Assembly: GCA_023444095.1 (NCBI GenBank) | Contig: JAEZRP010000050.1 | Span: forward strand, 1 to 63,531 | Source: Bacillota bacterium | GTDB lineage: Bacteria; Bacillota; Clostridia; Christensenellales; Aristaeellaceae | Direction of reading: 5' to 3' | DNA: 63,531 nucleotides | Shown: piece by piece, positions 16,957 through 23,825 of the stretch | How the letters are laid out: every line of letters begins with the position of its first letter | Position numbering within the stretch: the stretch's first letter is position 1 | Translations under genes and position numbers: made by a program | Notes under the pieces: model-generated | What the model saw: the letters and a program-made list of their open reading frames with translations, nothing else | What the model was told of the DNA's origin: nothing | The model's database searches: none

Positions 16957-18017
16957 TCGAGAAACTTGTGACGCGGGCGGGCGAGATCCCGCTGCCGGCA
17001 TTTTTCCCGGACGCGACGTACGGCGGCGTGCGCGCGGGAAGCTTCGAGGACGTATACGCTTCGGGCCTTTTCGGGCTCGAAATGAACAGCTACCACCTCA
17101 TGACAAAACCCGGCGCAAAGCTCATCAAGTCCCTCGGCGGGCTCCACGCCTTCACGGGATACAAGGGCGCGATTCTCACCGATTCCGGGGGATTTCAGCT
17201 CTTTTCGCTCATCCGCGAGAATGCGGCCTATGGCGAAATCCGAGAAAACGAGATCATTTTTCGGCCCGATATGGGCGCCGAAAAGCTCATCTTTTCGCCG
17301 GAAAAGTGCATCCAGGCGCAGTTTCAGTACGGTTCGGACATCGTAATGGCGCTCGACCTTTGCACAGCGCCCGACGACCCGGACGAGGTTCAGCGGCGCT
17401 CGGTCGAGCTGACCGTCAAATGGGGCGCGCGCTGCCGCGCGGAGTTCGACAAGCTCAAAAAAGGAAAGGACCACCCTCCCCTGCTCTTCGGCATCGTGCA
17501 GGGCGGGCAGGACGCGAATTTGCGCGCGGAATGCGGGCGGCGGCTCGAGGAGATCGGGTTCGACGGCTACGGCTTCGGCGGGTGGCCACTCGGCGCGGAC
17601 GGCACGCTGCGGCTGGACGTCCTCAAAATGGCGGCCGACGCCATGCCGGATCACAAGATCAAGTACGCGATGGGGCTCGGGAAGCCCGAGGAGATCGTCA
17701 AGTGCGTCGAGATCGGGTATCAGCTCTTCGATTGCGTGATCCCGACGCGCGAGGCGCGCCACCAGCGGCTCTATGTGTTCGAGCCGGACAAGGCGCTTCA
17801 CGAGAAGTTCTACCGTCACATGTACATCATGGACGACAAGTACGCGCGCGACGCGCGGCCCGTCGAGGAGGACTGCGACTGCGCGCTCTGCCGCAACCAC
17901 ACGCGGGCGTATGTACAGCACTTATTCAGGATGAACGATCCCGCAGCGATGCGGCTCGCGACGGCGCACAACCTGCGCTTCTTCGGGCGGCTCATGGAGC
18001 GGCTGAGGGCCGAATGA
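16953..18017 (+). CDS. tgt: Divergent tRNA-guanine transglycosylase family protein
   Basis: This 354-residue TIM-barrel enzyme is from the family that exchanges a guanine base for a 7-deazaguanine such as preQ1. It keeps the nucleophile/acid aspartates Asp77 (LTDSGGFQ) and Asp260 (FDCVIPT). It also keeps GIVQGG, and a zinc site at Cys308, Cys310, Cys313 and His339. Compared with canonical bacterial Tgt it is about 20 residues short at the N-terminus. It has GGWPLG where GGLSVGE is usual and PTREARHQR in place of PTRNARNG. It may be a normal but divergent queuosine enzyme or a paralogue with altered substrate. It overlaps rsmH (ATGA) and the next gene (ATGA). Confidence 0.85.
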   Translation: MIEKLVTRAGEIPLPAFFPDATYGGVRAGSFEDVYASGLFGLEMNSYHLMTKPGAKLIKSLGGLHAFTGYKGAILTDSGGFQLFSLIRENAAYGEIRENEIIFRPDMGAEKLIFSPEKCIQAQFQYGSDIVMALDLCTAPDDPDEVQRRSVELTVKWGARCRAEFDKLKKGKDHPPLLFGIVQGGQDANLRAECGRRLEEIGFDGYGFGGWPLGADGTLRLDVLKMAADAMPDHKIKYAMGLGKPEEIVKCVEIGYQLFDCVIPTREARHQRLYVFEPDKALHEKFYRHMYIMDDKYARDARPVEEDCDCALCRNHTRAYVQHLFRMNDPAAMRLATAHNLRFFGRLMERLRAE

Positions 18018-18814
18018 TGGAAGACGCGCTCAAGCGTCTGCGCGCGGCGAGGAAGTACGCGGACATCTGCCCGGACACGCTCGCGCGCGTGCTCTCAGAG
18101 GCGTTTTCCCGCCACAGAAAGCCGAAGGACGCGGAAAAGGCGGCGCGCGAGGCGCTCCACGGGATCACGGGGGCGTTCATGTCGCCGGACGAATTGAAGA
18201 AGGCGCGGGAACTGCTTCTCTCGGGCGATCTCGAAGGCGCACTTCGGCTGCACGCGTCCACGCGGGAGCGGATGCCGCTCAATGCGTTTTACGGGGAACT
18301 CTTCGCGCGGGTCGGGAAGCCCGCGCGTGCGCTCGACCTGGCGTGCGGAATGAATCCCGTCTATCTCGCGTCCGTCGGGATCGATGTCACAGGCGTCGAC
18401 ATCTCCGGCGCGCAGGCGCGGCTCGTGAACGAGTGGGCGGCCTTGGCCGGAGCGAACGCGCGAATTGAGATTCGCGACCTCCTTTCCCCAAGCGCGGTTC
18501 CGGCGGAGCGATTCGATCTTGCACTTGCGATGAAGCTTCTTCCTGTGCTCGAGGCGCAGAGAAGGGGCGCGGCGGAGGCGCTTCTCGGCTCGGTCGTCGC
18601 GGCGCGTCTGGTCGTGACCTTCCCCACCCGAACGCTCGGCGGGCGCGGCGTGGGCATGGAGAGGCATTATACGGATTGGTTCGAGGCGCTGGACATGCCG
18701 GACTGGGCCGTCGAGGCGCGGTATGTGTACAATGGCGAGCTCGTCTATATTTTAAGGGAGGCGCGGGATGGCGAAACTGTATGTAGTCGCGACGCCGATC
18801 GGGAACCTCGGTGA
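18014..18814 (+). CDS. 16S rRNA (guanine(1405)-N7)-methyltransferase, Rmt/FmrO family
   Basis: This 266-residue protein carries the signatures of the Rmt/ArmA/FmrO enzymes that methylate G1405 of 16S rRNA and block 4,6-disubstituted deoxystreptamine aminoglycosides. Features in order are: an N-terminal helical domain with KYADICPDTLARVL and the LHGITGAF segment; LHASTRERM (79-87); SAM loop LDLACGMNP (107-115); VDIS (Asp129); FDLALAMKLLPVLE (167-180); and the signature VTFPTRTLGGRGVGME (201-216), ending ELVYIL. All match by eye what I know of RmtB-type sequences. The start overlaps tgt (ATGA), and the last 47 bases overlap rsmI, adding a C-terminal tail beyond the usual family end. GC and codon use match the neighbours, so it looks native rather than freshly acquired. 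Confidence 0.88.
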   Translation: MMEDALKRLRAARKYADICPDTLARVLSEAFSRHRKPKDAEKAAREALHGITGAFMSPDELKKARELLLSGDLEGALRLHASTRERMPLNAFYGELFARVGKPARALDLACGMNPVYLASVGIDVTGVDISGAQARLVNEWAALAGANARIEIRDLLSPSAVPAERFDLALAMKLLPVLEAQRRGAAEALLGSVVAARLVVTFPTRTLGGRGVGMERHYTDWFEALDMPDWAVEARYVYNGELVYILREARDGETVCSRDADREPR

Positions 18815-19616
18815 CCTGTCGCCCCGGATGCGGGAGGCGCTTCTAGAATGCGATCTGATCGCCGCCGAGGATACGCGCGTCACGATCAAGCTCCTCAATC
18901 ACCTGGACATCAGAAAGCCGCTCGTCTCCTGCCACCGGCACAACGAGGAGGCGCGCGCGCCGCAGATTGTGGAAAAGATGCTATCTGAAAATATGACGGT
19001 CGCGCTCACCTGCGACGCGGGCACTCCGGCGATCTCCGATCCCGGGAATCTGCTCGTCGCGGCGTCATGGGAAGCCGGGATTCCGGTCGTGCCGATCTCG
19101 GGGCCTTCGGCGACCGTCACCGCTCTCTCCGCGTCGGGATTCGACGCGCGGGAATTCTCCTTCTACGGCTTCCTGCCGCGCGAGAAGAAGGCGCTGCGCG
19201 AAAAGCTCGATTCCATCCGCGCGGCGGGCGTGAGGGTCGCGGTTCTGTACGAATCGCCGCATCGCGTGGTCGAACTTCTCTCCGAGATCGCACGCGCGTG
19301 GCCTGGCTGCATGGCGCTCGCCTGCTGCGACCTCAGCAAGAAATACGAAAACTTGCAGCGCGGCGCGGTGGAAGCGGTGCGCGACGCGCTCGCCGCGAAT
19401 CCGAACGTCGAAAAGGGCGAGTACTGTGTGGTCGTCGAGGTGCCGGAGAAGCTCGCCGTCGAGGAAAGGCATGCGGGCGCGGCCGAGTACATGCTCATAA
19501 AAATGCTTTCCGGAGCGGACCTCGGGGAGGCGTCCGATGCGGCAGGCGAGGCGGGTTACGCGCGAAACGAAATATACCGCGCAAAACTGGAAATAAAGCG
19601 CAGATTTGGAGAATAA
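18768..19616 (+). CDS. rsmI: 16S rRNA (cytidine(1402)-2'-O)-methyltransferase RsmI
   Basis: This 282-residue tetrapyrrole-methylase-fold enzyme adds the 2'-O-methyl of m4Cm1402 together with RsmH. The diagnostic start LYVVATPIGNLGDLSPRM is followed by AAEDTRVTIKLLNH, LTCDAGTPAISDPG, PISGPSATVTALSASG, FYGFLPREKK and YESPHRVVELL. GGGAGG lies 6 bases before the ATG. Its 5' end overlaps the rmt-like gene by 47 bases. The operon therefore collects RsmH, an m7G1405-type enzyme and RsmI, all acting within four nucleotides of helix 44. Confidence 0.96.
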   Translation: MAKLYVVATPIGNLGDLSPRMREALLECDLIAAEDTRVTIKLLNHLDIRKPLVSCHRHNEEARAPQIVEKMLSENMTVALTCDAGTPAISDPGNLLVAASWEAGIPVVPISGPSATVTALSASGFDAREFSFYGFLPREKKALREKLDSIRAAGVRVAVLYESPHRVVELLSEIARAWPGCMALACCDLSKKYENLQRGAVEAVRDALAANPNVEKGEYCVVVEVPEKLAVEERHAGAAEYMLIKMLSGADLGEASDAAGEAGYARNEIYRAKLEIKRRFGE

Positions 19617-19631
19617 AGAGACGCGATCGCT

Positions 19632-19656
19632 CCCATACTGATGCCAGATGGGAGTG
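19632..19656. repeat. Inverted repeat overlapping an RBS
   Basis: CTCCCAT and ATGGGAG form a 7-bp stem around an 11-base loop. The right arm contains the GGGAG ribosome site of the M23 peptidase gene, so folding could hide it. Alternatively it is a weak transcript end for rsmI; no T-run follows. Confidence 0.4.
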
Positions 19657-19664
19657 ATTGATTG

Positions 19665-20330
19665 ATGGGTAATTTCTTCCGCAACATAACCAACTGGATG
19701 AAGGGCGCGCGGGACAAGACCTTCCCCGTCGCAAAGCGCGTCTGGAGCGGCTACGGGTACTACATCTCATTGGTGGTCCTCGTCGCGCTCTTCGGCGTGG
19801 CGGCGTACCTTTATAAGAACGGAACGCCGCAGGAAATCGATAACCAGCCCGTGGTCGCCGAGGCGACGCTTGCCGCGTTGCCCGTCATGGCGGAGACGAC
19901 GGCCACGCCGACCCCGACGCCCGTGCCCGAGCCCGTGTTCATGATGCCGGTCGTGGGCGAGGTCACGAAGACATACGCGCCCGACACGCTTACGTGGAAC
20001 GAGACGCTCGGCCAGTGGCGCACGCACCCGGCGGTGGACATTCAGGCGGCGAGCGGCGCGGCGGTCATGGCGAGCGAGGCGGGCGTGGTGCTCGACGCGT
20101 ATGAGGACGACGTGTATGGCTACGTGATCGAGCTCGGACACGCGAGGGGCTACGTCACGCGCTATTGCTCGCTCGCCACGCTGGAGCTCGTGAAGATCGG
20201 GGACACCGTGGTCAAGGGGCAGGTCATCAGCTCTGTCGGGACGACCGCGCTCATGGAAGCAGCCGACGGGCCGCATCTGCACTTCGAGATGGAATACGAC
20301 GGCGAGAGGATCATGCCGGTGTTTGAGTAA
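19665..20330 (+). CDS. Membrane-anchored M23 (LytM) peptidase, SpoIIQ-like
   Basis: This 221-residue protein has a short cytoplasmic N-terminus, one membrane helix (about 33-50) and a Thr-Pro-rich linker (80-90). An extracytoplasmic LytM domain follows. All four zinc-site residues are present: His121, Asp125, His204 and His206 (HLHFE). A family such as SpoIIQ, which forms the mother cell-forespore channel in sporulating Firmicutes, has the same single-helix plus LytM layout and size. A vegetative wall hydrolase is the alternative. A TTG codon directly precedes the ATG I chose. A strong terminator follows. Confidence 0.75.
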   Translation: MGNFFRNITNWMKGARDKTFPVAKRVWSGYGYYISLVVLVALFGVAAYLYKNGTPQEIDNQPVVAEATLAALPVMAETTATPTPTPVPEPVFMMPVVGEVTKTYAPDTLTWNETLGQWRTHPAVDIQAASGAAVMASEAGVVLDAYEDDVYGYVIELGHARGYVTRYCSLATLELVKIGDTVVKGQVISSVGTTALMEAADGPHLHFEMEYDGERIMPVFE

Positions 20331-20343
20331 GAATGACAGGATC

Positions 20344-20387
20344 GCAAAGCCGCGCGGCGTCAGTTTGCCGCGCGGCTTTGCGTTTTT
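20344..20387. terminator. Bidirectional intrinsic terminator
   Basis: A perfect 15-bp stem (20344-20358 with 20367-20381) has an 8-base loop and is followed by GTTTTT on the plus strand. It lies between convergent genes and ends the M23 transcript. The minus-strand methyltransferase stop codon falls in its T-run. Confidence 0.9.
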
Positions 20388-21087
20388 ATGCGATCCTGCT
20401 CAAATCAGGCCCGGGCGTAAATACGGCGGCGCCGTCCATCTGCATGACGGGCAGAAAGCCGTACGCCCTCAGAACGTCCCAGTGAAAGGGCGCCTGATAC
20501 ACGACCGTCAGCCTGCGGGGCGCGCGCTTCAGACTCTCGGCCAGCTCGCAGCACACCTTTTCCACGACGTGCGCCTTGAAGGGATTATAGAGATATACGT
20601 AGGTGTAACGGTCGTAATCCGACCAGAGCGCGGCGTCTCCCTCATAGACGCGGAATCGGTCGGACCCCGGAAAGAGCTTCGCGAGGTTTGATCGGGCCGT
20701 TTTCGCCAGCCGATGGCTGTATTCGAGGCCGTCGATCCGCGAAAACGGAAGCGCGGCGAAACAGTACATGGCGTAGCCCTTGCCGCATCCGACGTCGAGC
20801 AGGCAGTCGTCCTCGAAGACGCGCAGGGATTTCAAAAGATTCGGCATGGGATAAGATGGCTCGTAGGCATTGCCGCCGACGGAATGATTGCCAAGCGCGT
20901 CCGGCGGGATGTAGCCGCCAAAGTCAACCCCATGCTTGCGGTCGAAGCGCCGGATCTCCTTGAGCTTCTCCTTCTTCCGGCTGCCGCGCGCCGCGGAAGC
21001 ACGCCTGTTCCGGTAAAACTCGATCGGCCAACGATAGAACGGGACCCCGGACGCAAACCGCCTGATCCGCGCGATCAGAATTCTCAT
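20386..21087 (-). CDS. Class I SAM-dependent methyltransferase, substrate unknown
   Basis: This 233-residue protein has a basic N-terminal segment of about 50 residues, then a Rossmann methyltransferase core. The core has LLDVGCGKGYAMYCFA as SAM motif I, GLEYSHRLAKTA as motif II, and YVYLYNPFKAHV in the catalytic strand 4 region. An NPF motif of the NPPF type occurs in some N-methyltransferases, but the resemblance is weak. It lies 77 bases downstream of the asparagine-synthetase-like gene on the same strand. The two may form a unit, which would suit small-molecule or peptide modification, though this is speculative. Confidence 0.7.
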   Translation of the reverse strand: MRILIARIRRFASGVPFYRWPIEFYRNRRASAARGSRKKEKLKEIRRFDRKHGVDFGGYIPPDALGNHSVGGNAYEPSYPMPNLLKSLRVFEDDCLLDVGCGKGYAMYCFAALPFSRIDGLEYSHRLAKTARSNLAKLFPGSDRFRVYEGDAALWSDYDRYTYVYLYNPFKAHVVEKVCCELAESLKRAPRRLTVVYQAPFHWDVLRAYGFLPVMQMDGAAVFTPGPDLSRIA

Positions 21088-21164
21088 GCCAGATCGGCCC
21101 TTCTTTTGTATCAGACTGTGCTCCCATTGTACGCGCGCGCAGGCCGCGCGTCAAGCGCGGTGGG

Positions 21165-22898
21165 TCAGACTGAAATCTCGATCCTTCTTTTTTTCATCCA
21201 CTCGTTGACCTGTATGACGTAGGCGAGCATCTGCGGCCCGGACATGAGCTGGCCAAACCACGGAAGACCGCCCGGGGGTAGCTCCGCGGCGTTGAGCTGG
21301 CGGAGCACATTTGGCTCGAGCACGCGCAGCACGGGCGAAGTCTCGTCTGCGAGAATCGCCGCGATGCCCGCGCGGACGTCGCGCGTGTAGAGCGCGGAAT
21401 ACGTCTTGGGATAAGGACTCTTTTTACGGCGCAAGAGCTTTTCGGGGAGCAGATCCTTCACCGCCTCGCGCAGGAGGCCCTTGCCCTCGCCGTTCAGGAA
21501 CTTTATCTCCCCCGGCACGTTATACACGTACTCGACGAGCCGCTCGTCGCTGAACGGCGTGAAGACCTGAACGGAGGACGCCTCGCACATGGCGAGCGCG
21601 CGCTCCTGCAGATTCGCCATGAAATAGCGGAAGCAGATGGTCTGAAGAGTGCGCAGGACGGCGTCCGCTTCCCCCTCGCCCGGAAGCTGAGGCGCGGTCT
21701 CACGCGCCGCAGCGAACGCCTCCCGCGCGTATCGCTCGGGGCGAATGTCCTCGTAGATCGCGCGCCGGAGGATGACGCGCCGAAGATCCATCGAGCCAGA
21801 CCACGGGAAGCCGTTTTCGAGCGTGAGGCGCTCGGGTGCGAACCACGGATAGCCCAGAAACACCTCGTCTCCGCATTCGCCGGAGACGACCGCGCCTGTC
21901 CCCGCGCCGATCTCGCGCGCGAAGAGAAGGAGGGACGAGTCGACGTCCGCCATGCCGGGGAAGCCGCGCGCGTCGACGGCGGCGCCGAGGGCATCCAATA
22001 GCGCGCGATGTCCGAGCACGACGATTTTATGATCGGAGGCGAAAAGCTCCGCCGCCTGCGCCGCGTACGCGCGATCGCGCTCCGGTTGAAAGGAATTCCC
22101 GGTAAACTCGCTCTCGTCGTTTTCATAATCGACGGAGAATGCCAGGGGCCTTGTTCCTCGCTCGCACATGAGTGCGGCAAGCGCCGTCGAATCGAGCCCG
22201 CCGGAGAGCATGACGGCGTTCGCGTGCGGAAGGACGTCGTCCACCGCCCGCTCGAGGAGCGCGCGCACAGTCTTGACCGTCGTCTCGACGTCGTCCGCAT
22301 GGGGGCGGGCCTCGATGTGAAAATAGCGTCTGACGGACACGCCGGAGCGATCCGCGACGAGCGCGCATCCCGGCTCGAGCGCCATGACGTCCCGGTACGG
22401 CGTTCTGCCGGGCGTGCGCGCGGGACCAAGGGCAAAGAGCTCGTTGAGGCCGTTCTCGTCAACGACGCGCGACGCATAGGGGCTTTCGATCAGCGCGTCC
22501 GGATGGTCGCTCACCGCCGCCGTGCGCCCGTGGCGGCAATAGAATAAGCGCCTCTCCCCCATCCGGTCGCGCGAGGCGATCATGCGGTCTGCGCTTCTGT
22601 CGATGAGCACGGTCGCGACCGGGCCCTCGAGGTGGGATGGATACTGCGCGCCCCAGCGGCGATACGCGGCGATCACGATGGTGGACGCGTGCGCCGTGGC
22701 GGCGTAGCCGAGTTCGCGGGAGAGCTGCGCGCGGTTTCGGATGCGGCCAAGCGTGCCGGCCATGAGCTCGCCGTCGGACTCGGAATCGAGCGCGGACAGG
22801 ATATGCCTTCCCTTGCGGATGCTCGTCAGGCCCTCCTCCGCGCAGGCGTTGCCCAATCGATTGGCATGATATACAGCCAGTAGATTCACTCTATACAC
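21165..22898 (-). CDS. Asparagine synthetase-like ATP-PPi amidoligase with degenerate glutaminase domain
   Basis: This protein of about 577 residues resembles AsnB, which makes asparagine from aspartate, ATP and glutamine. The synthetase half is good: PP-loop LSGGLDSTAL (231-240), SGECGDEVFLGYPWF, and a C-terminal RRKKSPYPKT region. The N-terminal half retains the later part of a class II glutaminase (HASTIVIAAYRRWG, DRMGERRLFY). It lacks the obligatory N-terminal MCG catalytic cysteine and the RHRGPD block. It may use free ammonia or form other amides or rings, as in lasso-peptide cyclases and beta-lactam synthetases. Starts at GTG 22898 or GTG 22889 are both possible. Confidence 0.75.
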   Translation of the reverse strand: MYRVNLLAVYHANRLGNACAEEGLTSIRKGRHILSALDSESDGELMAGTLGRIRNRAQLSRELGYAATAHASTIVIAAYRRWGAQYPSHLEGPVATVLIDRSADRMIASRDRMGERRLFYCRHGRTAAVSDHPDALIESPYASRVVDENGLNELFALGPARTPGRTPYRDVMALEPGCALVADRSGVSVRRYFHIEARPHADDVETTVKTVRALLERAVDDVLPHANAVMLSGGLDSTALAALMCERGTRPLAFSVDYENDESEFTGNSFQPERDRAYAAQAAELFASDHKIVVLGHRALLDALGAAVDARGFPGMADVDSSLLLFAREIGAGTGAVVSGECGDEVFLGYPWFAPERLTLENGFPWSGSMDLRRVILRRAIYEDIRPERYAREAFAAARETAPQLPGEGEADAVLRTLQTICFRYFMANLQERALAMCEASSVQVFTPFSDERLVEYVYNVPGEIKFLNGEGKGLLREAVKDLLPEKLLRRKKSPYPKTYSALYTRDVRAGIAAILADETSPVLRVLEPNVLRQLNAAELPPGGLPWFGQLMSGPQMLAYVIQVNEWMKKRRIEISV

Positions 22899-22963
22899 AT
22901 CCTCTCGTTCCGCTTGTGCATTCTATGCGGCGCGAACAGGCGATATGATTTCGCGCTCGGATG

Positions 22964-22972
22964 TGATATAAT
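22964..22972 (+). promoter_or_regulatory. Extended -10 promoter element upstream of metallo-hydrolase gene
   Basis: TGATATAAT (22964-22972) is an extended -10 box. The -35 region is poor. It would give a leader of about 130 bases that includes the duplicated palindromes. Confidence 0.5.
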
Positions 22973-22984
22973 GGAATCGGTTTC

Positions 22985-23103
22985 GCGATCCGCCTGCGGA
23001 GTCGGCACGCCGACAAACAGAAGGAGTCGGTTGAGCGATCCGCCTGCGGATCGCGGGTCGGCGGGCCGCATGCGGAGTCGGCACGCCGACAAACAGAAGG
23101 AGT
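22985..23103 (+). repeat. Duplicated palindrome-rich leader with repeated RBS
   Basis: A 32-bp unit running from GCGGAGTCGGCAC to AGAAGGAGT occurs at 22996-23027 and again at 23072-23103. Each copy includes the GTCGGC-AC-GCCGAC palindrome and an AAGGAG ribosome-site-like end. GCGATCCGCCTGCGGA also occurs twice (22985, 23035), and the second forms a perfect 9-bp hairpin at 23035-23054. Only the second AAGGAG is correctly placed for the downstream start codon. Confidence 0.8.
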
Positions 23104-23110
23104 GAAATGC

Positions 23111-23824
23111 ATGAAGCTTACGGTGCTCGGCAACAACGGCCCCTTCCCCGCCCCGGGCGGCGCGTGTTCGGGGTATCTTCTTTCAAGCGACAGCGGCAAA
23201 ACGAACGTGCTCCTCGATTGCGGCTCGGGTGTGCTTGCGCGGCTCGCGAAGCACATTGAGATCGAGCTTCTGGACGCGATTATCCTGAGCCATCTTCACT
23301 TCGATCACATGTCCGACATGACGGTCTTAAAGTATGTGCTTCTGTTCGGAAAGCGAAAACGGAATCTGCTCGTCGCCTCCCCCACGGAGCCGCAGAAGGT
23401 ATTCGAGATGATGGACGACCCGCACCTCGACTTCGTGGAACCGAAGGACATGACCATCGGGGAGATGCGCGTCTCGTTCGTCCCGGCGGCGCACCCCGTT
23501 CCGGCCGTTTCGGTCAAGGTGGAATGCGACGGCGCGACGTTCGTCTATACGGGCGACACGAACCTCAATCCCTACATTGAGCTGTTTGCGGACGGCGCGG
23601 ACATGCTCCTTGCCGACGCGGGGCTCACGACCGCCCAGTGGTCGGAGACGTCGCCTCATCTCTCGGCACGGCACTGCGGGGAGATCGCGAAGAACACGCG
23701 CGCGCGGGCGCTGCTTCTCACGCACTTGAGGCCAGGGAACGACCCGGACGCGCTTCTCGACGAGGCGCGCGCCCTCTACCCCACCGCGCAGATCGCAATG
23801 GCCGAGACGGAATACCTCGTCTGA
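23111..23824 (+). CDS. Metallo-beta-lactamase-fold hydrolase, RNase Z-like
   Basis: This 237-residue cytoplasmic protein has the metal-binding motif SHLHFDHMSD, and YTGDTNLNP as the later metal-ligand strand. A His in SARHCGE and a C-terminal TH segment (LLTHLRPG) follow. The overall layout resembles tRNase Z and small phosphodiesterase-like MBL proteins, but it lacks the exosite needed for a firm RNase Z call. AAGGAG (23097-23102) is 8 bases before the ATG. The comEC stop-start spacing downstream is one base, so the two genes are co-transcribed. Substrate is unknown. Confidence 0.8.
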   Translation: MKLTVLGNNGPFPAPGGACSGYLLSSDSGKTNVLLDCGSGVLARLAKHIEIELLDAIILSHLHFDHMSDMTVLKYVLLFGKRKRNLLVASPTEPQKVFEMMDDPHLDFVEPKDMTIGEMRVSFVPAAHPVPAVSVKVECDGATFVYTGDTNLNPYIELFADGADMLLADAGLTTAQWSETSPHLSARHCGEIAKNTRARALLLTHLRPGNDPDALLDEARALYPTAQIAMAETEYLV

Positions 23825-23825
23825 T

